The notes beneath the pieces were generated by a model that was not told the origin of the DNA, made no database searches, and was given only the letters and a program-made list of their open reading frames with translations. A stretch of DNA of 64,000 bases, from the NCBI RefSeq assembly GCF_002150005.2, contig NZ_MSPP01000001.1:682001-746000 (forward strand). Reading direction: 5' to 3'. The position numbers and the translations under genes were made by a program. This document shows positions 26,200-35,370 of this stretch, in pieces; positions within the stretch are counted from its first letter, which is position 1, and each line of letters starts with the position of its first letter. This DNA comes from Marivivens niveibacter. GTDB lineage: Bacteria > Pseudomonadota > Alphaproteobacteria > Rhodobacterales > Rhodobacteraceae.

Positions 26200-29100
26200 A
26201 TGTCGGCGATTAATTTCGTCGCTCGCAATGTTGCGGGCGAAGTGTATCATGGTTCTGTGGCTGGTGACGGTGCGTCGGCATCCATTATAGCAACTCAAGA
26301 TCAGCAAATTTCCTTAAATCTATCTCGTGCGCAGGTTCAGTCCTATTCGCGCGAAGGCCAAGCGCTGCAAGTTGCGCTGATTGATGGCCGTGTGATCATG
26401 ATCGAAGGGTTCTTTTCCCCAGAGGGTATCCCTGAAAACAACCTGTATCTATCTTCGGGCGGTGTGCTGGCCGAGGTGGAGCTGTCCGCAGCGGATGGCG
26501 CATATTACTATGCCAATTACGCAGAGGCCGAGGCCTTTGGTAAGTGGAGCCCTAACGACGATCTGTTTTTCCTAGAAACGCCAAATGTTCAGGTTGCGGG
26601 CTACAATCAGGTCTACGGCACTGACGAAGAAGTCGGCATGCTGGCTGCGCCGCTATTGACCGGTTTGGGCGGTCTGGGGCTCGCTGGTGGCGGCGTGGGT
26701 GCGGCGGTTTTGGGCGGTACGCTTTTGGTGGGCGAAACCGTGAATGGTGGGGGTTCTGGTCCATCGGTCGAGGTGACTGAAGGTACAACAACATCGGACG
26801 GTACTGTCGTTTCGGGTGATGATTATTCTGACGGGGTGGTCATCACGGGTACGGGTACTGCTGGCGGCGAAATCACCGTAACAGTCGAAGGTGAAACCGC
26901 GACCACGACAGTGGGTGACGATGGAACATGGACCGTTGTATACGAGCCGGGTCTATTGCCCGAAGGTGAATACACAACCGAAGCAACGGTTACGATTACG
27001 GTCGGTGATCAGACAGAAACAGTCACGTCTGAAATTCAGTTCGACACGCAAACCACTGTTTCCATGGATGAAACCACAGGTGGCGACGGCGTTGTAAACA
27101 GCGAAGAATTCGAAGGCGGCATTGTTCTGTCGGGTGCGGTCGAAGAAGGTTCGACTGTTATCGTCACGATTGATGGTATGTCCCACGAGGCGACAGTGTC
27201 TGGCGGTACGTGGACGCTGACTCTATCCAATGACCAGTTGGCCGAAGGTGAATACGATCTAAACGTCACGGTCGAAGCAACGGATGCTTATGGCAATGTC
27301 GCAACGACTACTGGCACCGTTACGATTGATACTGTGACCGAAGTGACCCTGAGCGATGCAACGATCGCGGGCGACGGTGTTGTGAACGCTGTTGAACATT
27401 CCGAAGGTTTCGACATTTCGGGGACCGCTCAACCGGGTGCGACCGTTGATGTAACCATCGGTCTGGTGACACACACTGTCACTGCGGACGCGAATGGAAA
27501 CTGGACAACCACGTTCACTGAAAATGACATTGAACCAGGCACTTATGCTGCTGACGTTAATGTTGTTGCGACGGATGCTGCTGGAAACACGGCCTCCACA
27601 ACGGGGACCATTCAGATTGATACTGAAATGGGTCTGTCGATTGATGCCGCTGCTGGTGGTAGTGATAGTGTCATCAACGCAGCAGAGGCCGCATCGGGCC
27701 TAATCCTGACGGGTACGGCAGAGGCTGGCTCGACCGTTGAAGTGACCATGAACGGTGCAACGCGCACTGTGACCGCTGGATCCAATGGATCTTGGTCCGC
27801 GACTTGGACTGCTGCTGAGCTGCCTTCGGGTGAGGGCGCGATCGCAGTCACCGCAGTCGCGACTGATGCATCGGGCAACGTCGAAACCTCTTCGACTACG
27901 ATCGATTACGATACTGTTGTGAACACATTGACCCACACGAACGGCGCTGTTGGCGGTGATGGTGTGATCAATCTGGATGAACAGGGCCAAGCGATCACCG
28001 CATCGGGTATGGTTGAACCAGGTTCGACGGTCACAGTCACCTTGGCTGGTGTATCGATGGCGGCAACTGTTTCGGCATCGGGTGCATGGTCGGTTACGTA
28101 TCCTGCGGGTTCGATCCCAACGGGCGAATATGATACCGAATTGGTTATTTCCGCGACTGACGCGGCTGGTAATACATCGTCGCTAACCGAAAGCGTTCTC
28201 GTTGATACCGTGGCAGGTGATGTCGCGTTGTCGTCGGCTCCGATTGAAATCGACGATGTCATCAACGCGGTTGAGGTCGCCGACGGTGTGGTCATCAGCG
28301 GCACAGCGACGCCGGGCCTGACTGTCACTGTGACACTGGGTGCTGCATCGCATCAGGTTGTGGCTGCTGCTGATGGTAGCTGGTCGTCGACCTTCCTGTC
28401 GTCCGAAATTCCATCTGGCACCTACACAACAGACGTGACTGCGACGATCACCGACGCTGCAGGTAACAGCAAAACGGTCACTGACACAGTGGACGTCGAT
28501 ACCCACGTTGATGACTATGCATTTTCTCAGGTGCAGATCGAAGGCGACGGAATGGTCAGCGGCGCCGAGGCATCGGACGGAATTTCGTTCTCTGGCACTG
28601 TTGAACCAGGTTCGATTGTCGTTGTTAACTTTGCGGGTGCAAGCCGCACCGTTCAGGCTGGTGCGGACGGTACATGGTCTGTTGATTTTACGGCATCCGA
28701 AATTCCGGGCGGCGAATATGAGGCCACGTTGACTGCGCGCGCAACCGACCCTGCTGGTAACGTCAGCACGATCACCGAAACGGTCGAAGTTGATACCATC
28801 GTAAACACCCTGAACATGGCGGCTGCGGAAACCGACAACGTGGCAAATGCAGCTGAACTCGCGGACGGTCTGACCCTCACAGGGCAGGTTGAACCAGGAT
28901 CGACAGTTGTTGTGACCTTTGACGGAATCACGCGCGTTGCGACCGTGGATGCGAATGGAAACTGGACCGTTCACTATGACGCGGATGAAATTCGCGCGGG
29001 TGAATACGATGCAAATGTCACTATTGTGGCAACGGATGCTGTTGGCAACCAGCGCACCGAAACAACGACCGTGGAAATCGACACCCTTGGTCCAGATGCT

Positions 29101-29655
29101 CCTGTCGTGACATCGTTGGATCAGGGCCGTGATGGACTGCGTTCGATCGGTATCGCAGACGAAGATACGGACCTAGAAGTCTTTAAAGTGTCGGGTACTG
29201 GCGGCGTGACCGAATTGACGGCTGATGCAGTCCAAGACGCCCGTTATGACGAAGTCGACCTGTATTTCGATCAGGCTGTACCCGATGGATCGCAGCTGGT
29301 TCTTGCATCGACCGATGCGGCTGGCAACGAAACATCGACTTTGTTTGTACTGGATGAAGCAGGGACCAACATCGTCAATATTGATAACTCTGGCCTAGAC
29401 GGTTTTGATATCCGTTCGATCGACCTGCAGTTTGCAGAAAACAGCGAATTGGAATTGTCGGCCCAAGATATCGAAGATCTGACCGGCGGGATGGGCGAAT
29501 TGACCATTCTGGGCAGCAACGACGATACGGTAACTATGACTGGTGCAACCGACACTGGTTCGACCCGCGACGTGGATGGTTCTACCTACAACATTTACAC
29601 GCTGGGCGATGACGGCACCGTTCTGGTGAACGAAGACATCAACGTCATCATCTAA
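26200..29655 (+). CDS. BapA-like Ig-repeat adhesin, predicted type I secretion substrate
   Basis: A 1151-residue, acidic, Thr/Val-rich and cysteine-free surface protein. Residues 1-110 look like the BapA/LapF prefix-like domain (VSLNLSRAQ-type segment, then a VIMIEGFF segment). A Gly-rich helix (about 148-180) follows, then eight Ig-like repeats of 96-98 residues (188-963). Each carries GDGVVN, PGSTVTVT, NGNW, GEYD, ATDAAGN and closes in VDTV. The C-terminal 188 residues differ and end DINVII, a plausible uncleaved secretion signal. No RTX nonapeptides are present. The TolC-like, ABC and HlyD genes directly downstream form its probable exporter. It is small for a Bap-class adhesin. GGCGGAG precedes the ATG. 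Confidence 0.85.
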   Translation: MSAINFVARNVAGEVYHGSVAGDGASASIIATQDQQISLNLSRAQVQSYSREGQALQVALIDGRVIMIEGFFSPEGIPENNLYLSSGGVLAEVELSAADGAYYYANYAEAEAFGKWSPNDDLFFLETPNVQVAGYNQVYGTDEEVGMLAAPLLTGLGGLGLAGGGVGAAVLGGTLLVGETVNGGGSGPSVEVTEGTTTSDGTVVSGDDYSDGVVITGTGTAGGEITVTVEGETATTTVGDDGTWTVVYEPGLLPEGEYTTEATVTITVGDQTETVTSEIQFDTQTTVSMDETTGGDGVVNSEEFEGGIVLSGAVEEGSTVIVTIDGMSHEATVSGGTWTLTLSNDQLAEGEYDLNVTVEATDAYGNVATTTGTVTIDTVTEVTLSDATIAGDGVVNAVEHSEGFDISGTAQPGATVDVTIGLVTHTVTADANGNWTTTFTENDIEPGTYAADVNVVATDAAGNTASTTGTIQIDTEMGLSIDAAAGGSDSVINAAEAASGLILTGTAEAGSTVEVTMNGATRTVTAGSNGSWSATWTAAELPSGEGAIAVTAVATDASGNVETSSTTIDYDTVVNTLTHTNGAVGGDGVINLDEQGQAITASGMVEPGSTVTVTLAGVSMAATVSASGAWSVTYPAGSIPTGEYDTELVISATDAAGNTSSLTESVLVDTVAGDVALSSAPIEIDDVINAVEVADGVVISGTATPGLTVTVTLGAASHQVVAAADGSWSSTFLSSEIPSGTYTTDVTATITDAAGNSKTVTDTVDVDTHVDDYAFSQVQIEGDGMVSGAEASDGISFSGTVEPGSIVVVNFAGASRTVQAGADGTWSVDFTASEIPGGEYEATLTARATDPAGNVSTITETVEVDTIVNTLNMAAAETDNVANAAELADGLTLTGQVEPGSTVVVTFDGITRVATVDANGNWTVHYDADEIRAGEYDANVTIVATDAVGNQRTETTTVEIDTLGPDAPVVTSLDQGRDGLRSIGIADEDTDLEVFKVSGTGGVTELTADAVQDARYDEVDLYFDQAVPDGSQLVLASTDAAGNETSTLFVLDEAGTNIVNIDNSGLDGFDIRSIDLQFAENSELELSAQDIEDLTGGMGELTILGSNDDTVTMTGATDTGSTRDVDGSTYNIYTLGDDGTVLVNEDINVII
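26761..29088 (+). repeat. Eight tandem Ig-like repeats (~291 bp each)
   Basis: Repeat starts in the protein are residues 188, 284, 380, 477, 574, 672, 770 and 868. The units are well diverged in DNA but keep PGSTVxVT, GxW, ATDAAGN and the closing DT. Such arrays can expand or contract by recombination. Confidence 0.85.
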
Positions 29656-29664
29656 ATCATTGAC

Positions 29665-29690
29665 GGGGCGCCTGATTTTAGGTGCCCTTT
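29665..29690 (+). terminator. Terminator/attenuator between adhesin and secretion genes
   Basis: GGGCGCCT (29666-29673) pairs with AGGTGCCC (29680-29687) with one G-U, loop GATTTT, then TTT. It begins 10 bp past the adhesin stop and before the TolC-like gene, so the secretion genes may depend on read-through. Confidence 0.7.
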
Positions 29691-29710
29691 CTGATCCAGA
29701 CCCCGACGAT

Positions 29711-31051
29711 ATGGGCGATTATACTGTGACTAACTATGCATTTTTCAAAACAGCTATCTCGGCGATCACGCTGACAACTGTTTTGGCGGGATGCATGGAA
29801 ATGCCGCCTATGCCGTCTATGGGTGAATTGCCGTTCATGAACAAAACGGCCGAAGACGCGCCGCAAAACGTTTTGTCGCCTGAAATGGCGACAGGCGAAG
29901 AAAGCGTTGTCATCAACAGCCTGTTAGAACGTAGATCGGTATTGCCCGACGGACCGTTCGCGACTGTTGCGGATGCTGTTTTGGATGCAAATTCCCGCGC
30001 TGCCGAAGCTGAATTGCGCGCCGCGCGTTTGCGGGCAGAGGCCGCCTCGACCAATTGGCTACCGACTTTGGGGCCGCAAATCAGCCTGACCTCTTTGGGG
30101 TCGGTTGTTGCAGGTCTGGTGGTTGAACAGGCGCTGTTTGATAATGGTCGCCGCAAGGCTGAACGTGAATACGCAGTCGCCGATGTCGAGGTCGCAGCGG
30201 TTGCGCTGGCCCAAGACACAAACCAACGTGTTTTGACTGCGCTAGAACTGTACCTGCGCGCCGAAGAAAACCGCGCCACTGCGGCGGTCAATGCCGCCGC
30301 GATGGAGCGTATGAACCATTTCGCTTACATCATGCGCGAGCGCGTGCGCGGCGGTGTGTCGAACCGTGCGGATCTGCAGATCGTGGAACAAAAACTGAAC
30401 CAGATGCAGTCCGATCTGATGTCTGACCGCGAAGAGGCGGACGCCGCCATTGCCGAACTAAACGCCATGTCTGCATATTCGGTTTCGGATGTCTCTGGCC
30501 TGTCGGCGCTTGCGGCGACGTCAATCATTTCGATCCCGTTGTCTGTTGCCAAATCTCAAGCCGAGGCAAGCCGCCAAATCGCTGAAGCCAAAATCGCGCG
30601 GGCCGGGTATTTGCCAGGCTTGTCCGCAACAGGATCAGTGACGAACAGCGGTTCTGATTTCAATTTGGGCGCAGTTATTCCAAACGGAATTGGCTTTGGC
30701 AACGCTGCCGCACGCGAAGCGATCGAAGCGCAGTCGCAAGCGGCAGAATCCAAGGTTGCGCAGACTCGCGAAGATACAAACCGCCAACTGCGGGCGCTGG
30801 AATCGGAATTGGCCAGCCTACAGCGTCAGGCCGAACAGGCGCGGTCTATTGCATCGCAAGCTGCTGCAAACTACGACATCTTCGCAAGCCAACTGCGCGA
30901 AGGTCAGCGTACCGTAAATGACGTCGTCGGCGTTTTTGAAACCAAGGTGCGGACCGAACGGGCAATGGTTGCGTTCCCCTATCAAATCGCGTTGGTAGAG
31001 CTAAAAATCGCCGCAATCCAAGGCGCATTGGTCGACGGAGGCCGGATATGA
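29711..31051 (+). CDS. TolC-family outer membrane lipoprotein (type I secretion)
   Basis: About 446 residues, outer-membrane efflux protein family. The N-terminus has a hydrophobic stretch and lipobox LAGC, so it is probably lipid-anchored after export. The body has long heptad helices (NSRAAEAELRAARLRAEAAS, ESKVAQTREDTNRQLRALESELASLQRQAEQARS) and paired strands typical of TolC/LapE. I place the start at the ATG at 29711; the frame opens at 29660, but that lies within the terminator hairpin. A GTG at 29726 is also possible. The stop overlaps the next ATG by 4 bp (ATGA), so it is translationally coupled to the ABC exporter. Confidence 0.87.
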   Translation: MGDYTVTNYAFFKTAISAITLTTVLAGCMEMPPMPSMGELPFMNKTAEDAPQNVLSPEMATGEESVVINSLLERRSVLPDGPFATVADAVLDANSRAAEAELRAARLRAEAASTNWLPTLGPQISLTSLGSVVAGLVVEQALFDNGRRKAEREYAVADVEVAAVALAQDTNQRVLTALELYLRAEENRATAAVNAAAMERMNHFAYIMRERVRGGVSNRADLQIVEQKLNQMQSDLMSDREEADAAIAELNAMSAYSVSDVSGLSALAATSIISIPLSVAKSQAEASRQIAEAKIARAGYLPGLSATGSVTNSGSDFNLGAVIPNGIGFGNAAAREAIEAQSQAAESKVAQTREDTNRQLRALESELASLQRQAEQARSIASQAAANYDIFASQLREGQRTVNDVVGVFETKVRTERAMVAFPYQIALVELKIAAIQGALVDGGRI

Positions 31052-33261
31052 AGGGTCCTGTAATCGCGTTTGATATCAACGCAGGTAAAGGCGCGCGGAT
31101 TAAGCGTGTGGAAAAACCAGCCGAACCTGTCGCAGAACCCGCAAAATACGAAGACCGTTTTTCAGACCGCGCCCGTCATCGCGCGGATCTTGCCTCGGTT
31201 TATGCAGGTATTTTGGGCGTCGATGTGGTGCGTGCGGACCTGCTGGAAAAAATCGTCAGCGAAGGCAGCGATGACGTGACGATGGCAGCGATTGCTGATG
31301 CGTTGTCCTCGTCAGGATTGGTTGCGGCGCAAAAGTCGATCAAAACACCTGTCGCATCGCTTTGGCCGGCTTTGGCTGAAATGACCTCGGGGCAGATGGT
31401 GTTGGTGCTGGAACAGCAGGGCAACACGTTATTTGTCTATGACACCACCTGTGCTGGAAATCGGGCCGAGGTCGCGTTGAATGAATTCATGCCTGTGTTC
31501 GCAGGTACGATTGTCCGTGCGGATGTTGCGGTGCGTGAATTGTCGCGCCGCCACGCGTCGAAGGGAAAACAGTCACACTGGTTCTGGGGCGAAATTCGTA
31601 AATTCCGCCGCCACGTGGCCGAGGTCGCGTTGGGATCATTTGTGGCCAACCTGTTAGCTGTGGCTATCGCTTTGTTTTCTCTGCAAGTGTATGACCGAGT
31701 CATTCCGCATCAATCGACGGCGACCTTATGGGTTCTGGCTATCGGTGCGGGTCTGGCCATGGTGCTCGAGGCGTTTTTGCGCATCGCACGTGCCCGTCTG
31801 ATGGATGGGGCAGGCCGCCAGATTGAACTAAAGGTTCAACAGTTGCTGGTTGATAAAATTCTGGGGATGCGCGCCAACGCGGGCAACAGCCAATCGCAGA
31901 CGTTTTCGGCTGTACGCGAATTTAGCACGATCCGTGAATTCTTTACCGCGTCAACCATCGGCACGATGACCGATTTGCCTTTCATTGTGCTGTTCTTGGC
32001 GCTGGTCGCGTCGATCGGTGGCAATATTGTTTGGGTGTTGTTCGCGGGTGGTTTGCTGATGGTTTTGCCCAGCTTTTTCATGCAGCGCCGCATGATCAAA
32101 CTGACGCGCCAGACCCAAGGGGCCAGTACCAAAGCCACGCGTTTGCTGCATGAAATCGTTTATGAAAGCGACACGATCAAAGCGACCCGCGGCGAAGACC
32201 GTTTCCGCCGTCAATGGTCCGAACTGTCCGCGCTGAATTCGTTGGCGACCAGCGAACAGCGCAAACTGGCATCGACCCTGACATTCTGGAGCCAAGGCGT
32301 ACAGCAAGCGACCTATATCGCGGCAGTTGTCGCCGGCACCTTCATGGTTTTTTCGGGTGAATTCACCGTGGGTACGATCATCGCGGTTGGTATTTTGACA
32401 TCGCGCACCTTGGGGCCGCTGACGCAATTGGCAGGCACAATGGCGCGATGGTCGAATGTGAAAACAGCTCTAGAAGCATTGGATAAAATTGCGGATGCCC
32501 CGCAGGACACAGATGAATCGCGCAGCTATTTGCGCCGCGATACGATTGATGGGGCTTATGAAATCCGTGATCTGATGTTCAAATACAACGAAGAGAGCGA
32601 CCGCGTTGTTGATATTTCGGGCCTCAAGATCGAGGCTGGCCAGCGCGTTGCTATTCTGGGTGCGAACGGGTCGGGGAAATCGACTTTGATGAAAATCCTG
32701 TCGGGTATTTATCCGCCAACAGCTGGCCGCGTTATGATCGACGGCGTAGATATGGTACAGGTCATGCCGCGCGATTTGCGCCGCAACATCGGTTATTTGG
32801 GTCAAGAGGTGCGCCTGTTCGCGGGTACCCTGCGTGATAACCTGAACATGACGATGCTCGAGCGTGATGACGACCGCCTTCTGCAGTCGCTGGATTTCGC
32901 TGGACTAGGCCAATTTGTGCGTAGCCACCCAAAAGGCCTGGATATGCCGATTTCGGATGCCGGAGAGGGCCTGTCAGTCGGTCAGCGTCAATCGATTGGT
33001 TGGGCGCGCCTGTGGCTACAAGATCCAAAGGTGTGCCTGCTGGATGAACCCACGGCTGCTTTGGATCAAACGTTGGAACAAACTTTGGTGACGCGTTTGG
33101 ACCATTGGCTAGGACAGCGCACCGCGATTATCGCAACCCATCGTTTGCCCATCTTGCAGCTGACCTCGCGCACTGTCATTTTGCAGAACGGACGCTTGGC
33201 CGTTGATGGGCCGCGCGAAGAAGTGCTTGCGCATCTGCGCAACAAAAAGGCGACGGGGTAA
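31048..33261 (+). CDS. Type I secretion ABC exporter (LapB-like)
   Basis: A 737-residue inner-membrane ATPase fused to its membrane domain. Residues 1-165 include a C39-peptidase-like domain lacking the usual catalytic cysteine near its start, as in LapB/HlyB exporters that keep their substrate uncleaved. Transmembrane helices lie at about 190-460. The nucleotide-binding domain has Walker A GANGSGKST (538-546), signature LSVGQRQ (642-648), Walker B VCLLDEP (662-668) and an H-loop in IATHRLP. It is coupled by overlap to both neighbours. Predicted to export the upstream adhesin. Confidence 0.93.
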   Translation: MKGPVIAFDINAGKGARIKRVEKPAEPVAEPAKYEDRFSDRARHRADLASVYAGILGVDVVRADLLEKIVSEGSDDVTMAAIADALSSSGLVAAQKSIKTPVASLWPALAEMTSGQMVLVLEQQGNTLFVYDTTCAGNRAEVALNEFMPVFAGTIVRADVAVRELSRRHASKGKQSHWFWGEIRKFRRHVAEVALGSFVANLLAVAIALFSLQVYDRVIPHQSTATLWVLAIGAGLAMVLEAFLRIARARLMDGAGRQIELKVQQLLVDKILGMRANAGNSQSQTFSAVREFSTIREFFTASTIGTMTDLPFIVLFLALVASIGGNIVWVLFAGGLLMVLPSFFMQRRMIKLTRQTQGASTKATRLLHEIVYESDTIKATRGEDRFRRQWSELSALNSLATSEQRKLASTLTFWSQGVQQATYIAAVVAGTFMVFSGEFTVGTIIAVGILTSRTLGPLTQLAGTMARWSNVKTALEALDKIADAPQDTDESRSYLRRDTIDGAYEIRDLMFKYNEESDRVVDISGLKIEAGQRVAILGANGSGKSTLMKILSGIYPPTAGRVMIDGVDMVQVMPRDLRRNIGYLGQEVRLFAGTLRDNLNMTMLERDDDRLLQSLDFAGLGQFVRSHPKGLDMPISDAGEGLSVGQRQSIGWARLWLQDPKVCLLDEPTAALDQTLEQTLVTRLDHWLGQRTAIIATHRLPILQLTSRTVILQNGRLAVDGPREEVLAHLRNKKATG

Positions 33262-34433
33262 TGCCGACTACGGTCGATACGGAATTAGACAGTGGATTGA
33301 AATCGTCCAGCAGGATCATCTGGATCGTCGCTGCGGCGGTTTTGATTTTTATCGCTTGGGCGAAATTTGCTTGGATCGATGAAATCGTCCGCGCAGATGG
33401 AGAGATTATTTCTGGCGCGCGTCCGCAGGTCGTTCAAAACCTAGAGGGCGGCATTTTGGCAGAATTGCTGGTTCAACCGGGTGACGTTGTCGAACCAGGG
33501 CAGGTCATTGCGCGTCTTGCGGGTACACAATTTCAGGCGCGGGTGGATGATTTGGGCGATCAATTGGTCGCCGCCGAAATCCGCCGCATCAGGTTAGAAG
33601 CCGAAATGGCAGGGCAAAGTGATTTTGCCGTAGATCCGTTAATCGAATCCCATAGCCCTGCCATCGTCGCATCGGAACAGGCGTTATTGGCAGCGCGTCA
33701 GTCGGACTATCAAAGTAAGCTTCGCGGCGCGTCGGCGGTTTTGGCTGAAACGCAGCGCGAATTGTCGTCGATGGAGGATATGTACAGCCGCGAAATCGTC
33801 GCCTTGTTCGAAGTCACCGACGCGCGCAAGGCGCATTCCGATGCGCAAATCCGTTACAACGATATCGTGACTGGCGCTGAGCTGGAGCGTGCGAACCTTT
33901 ATTCCGAAACGCTACAGATCATGGCAACGCTGACCCAAGAGTTGCGTACGGCGCAGGACCAATTGTCGCGGACCGTTATCACTGCGCCCATGGCTGGCAT
34001 TGTGAACAATCTGGGGGTCACGACGATTGGCGGTGTTATTCGACCCGGTGAGGAAATTTTCCAGATCATTCCTATCGACGATGAACTATTCGTTGAAGCG
34101 CGCGTTCCACCTGAAGATATCGCCAATGTGCGGGCAGGGCAGACGGCGACCGTCAAATTGTCTGCCTATGACTATACAATTTATGGAACGCTGTCGGGCG
34201 AGGTTACATTAATTTCGGCGGATACTTTCAAGGATGACCGCGTTGCGGATGGCGATCCGCACTACAAGGTGACATTGGCTGTGGATCTAACAAACCTGAC
34301 CGATCGTCAGCGCGAAATTGAAATCAGACCGGGAATGCAGGCGACGGTAGAGCTGCACACAGGCGGGAAAACCGTCCTACAATATCTGACAAAGCCCCTG
34401 TATCGCGGTCAAGAAGCGCTCCGAGAGCCGTAG
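33261..34433 (+). CDS. HlyD-family type I secretion adaptor
   Basis: A 390-residue membrane fusion protein with one N-terminal helix (IIWIVAAAVLIFIAWAKFAW), a split lipoyl domain (PQVVQNLEGGILAELLVQPGDVVE and later PMAGIVNNLGVTTIGGVIRPGE), a periplasmic coiled coil (about 150-235) and a C-terminal beta-barrel. It bridges the ABC exporter to the TolC-like protein. Its ATG shares one base with the exporter's stop (TAATG). A strong terminator ends the operon. Confidence 0.94.
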   Translation: MPTTVDTELDSGLKSSSRIIWIVAAAVLIFIAWAKFAWIDEIVRADGEIISGARPQVVQNLEGGILAELLVQPGDVVEPGQVIARLAGTQFQARVDDLGDQLVAAEIRRIRLEAEMAGQSDFAVDPLIESHSPAIVASEQALLAARQSDYQSKLRGASAVLAETQRELSSMEDMYSREIVALFEVTDARKAHSDAQIRYNDIVTGAELERANLYSETLQIMATLTQELRTAQDQLSRTVITAPMAGIVNNLGVTTIGGVIRPGEEIFQIIPIDDELFVEARVPPEDIANVRAGQTATVKLSAYDYTIYGTLSGEVTLISADTFKDDRVADGDPHYKVTLAVDLTNLTDRQREIEIRPGMQATVELHTGGKTVLQYLTKPLYRGQEALREP

Positions 34434-34451
34434 AGAGAGCTGTTAAATTGC

Positions 34452-34482
34452 GTGGGGGCCAGATGGCCCCCACATTATTTTT
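34452..34482 (+). terminator. Rho-independent terminator of the secretion operon
   Basis: Perfect 9-bp stem GTGGGGGCC/GGCCCCCAC around AGAT, followed by ATTATTTTTA. Confidence 0.92.
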
Positions 34483-34640
34483 ACGCACGCCTTGTGGGCG
34501 CGCGCGTTTGGCGCTCTAATCATTATGAAACGAAACACTGACGCGGGCGGTCTTGAAGCCCCCGTATATGGCCACTAAGACTCTGTAGAGAATTACCGAT
34601 TATAGATTAACTACGTGTCACCAACTTTGAGGCAGTAAGA

Positions 34641-35261
34641 ATGCAAGACCCGATCGAAACATATGCCAACCTGGTTCCTATGGTTGTCGAACAGACGGCC
34701 CGCGGCGAACGTGCCTATGACATTTTTTCGCGCCTGCTGAAGGAACGTATCATTTTCGTGAACGGTCCAGTTCATGACGGGATGGCGCAATTGATCGTGG
34801 CGCAGCTGTTGTTCCTAGAATCGGAAAACCCGAAAAAAGAGATCAGCATGTACATCAACAGCCCTGGCGGCGTTGTGACGGCTGGTTTGTCGATCTACGA
34901 CACGATGCAGTACATTCGTCCGAAAGTGTCGACCTTGGTTGTTGGTCAAGCGGCATCGATGGGATCGGTTCTGTCCATGGCAGGTGAAAAGGGTATGCGT
35001 TTTGCGCTGCCAAACGCACGTATCATGGTGCACCAGCCATCGGGTGGCTATCAGGGGCAAGCGACCGACATCATGATCCATGCGCGCGAAACCCAGAAAA
35101 TCCGCGAACAGCTATACGGTCTGTATGTGAAACACACCGGTCAGCCGCTGGACGTTGTTGAAAGCGCGCTGGAACGCGATAACTTTATGTCTCCTCAGGA
35201 AGCGAAAGACTGGGGTCACATCGATGAAATTCTAGAAAGCCGTGGCGACGCAGCTGAATAA
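34641..35261 (+). CDS. clpP: ATP-dependent Clp protease proteolytic subunit
   Basis: A 206-residue serine protease forming the ClpP tetradecamer for ClpX- or ClpA-fed substrates. The catalytic triad is visible: Ser106 in GQAASMGS, His131 in MVHQPSGG and Asp180 in [18 protein letters not shown] is the conserved substrate strand. GAGG lies upstream of the ATG. clpX follows 109 bp downstream, with a small terminator between them, so the two may be partly uncoupled. Confidence 0.98.
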   Translation: MQDPIETYANLVPMVVEQTARGERAYDIFSRLLKERIIFVNGPVHDGMAQLIVAQLLFLESENPKKEISMYINSPGGVVTAGLSIYDTMQYIRPKVSTLVVGQAASMGSVLSMAGEKGMRFALPNARIMVHQPSGGYQGQATDIMIHARETQKIREQLYGLYVKHTGQPLDVVESALERDNFMSPQEAKDWGHIDEILESRGDAAE

Positions 35262-35267
35262 GCTGTG

Positions 35268-35286
35268 AAACCGTTTTCGGTTTTTT
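35268..35286 (+). terminator. Short terminator after clpP
   Basis: AAACCG/CGGTTT stem with TTTT loop and a following T run. The 6-bp stem is modest and may allow read-through into clpX. Confidence 0.6.
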
Positions 35287-35370
35287 GACATTGTGGAGCG
35301 GGTCGGGCTGTCTTAGTCTATCCAGACGGGGCACCCGACGATGTTACGATTTACCGCCCGAGGGACCAAT

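Noticed and set aside
26761-29088. CRISPR-like array
   Set aside because: The repeats are diverged coding units of about 291 bp within one protein frame.
29660-29710. Upstream start for the TolC-like gene
   Set aside because: It lies in the terminator hairpin and would put non-signal residues before the lipoprotein signal.
34541-34570. Heat-shock (RpoH) promoter for clpP at CTTGAAGCCCCCGTATAT
   Set aside because: The -35-like and -10-like words run together with no proper spacer.
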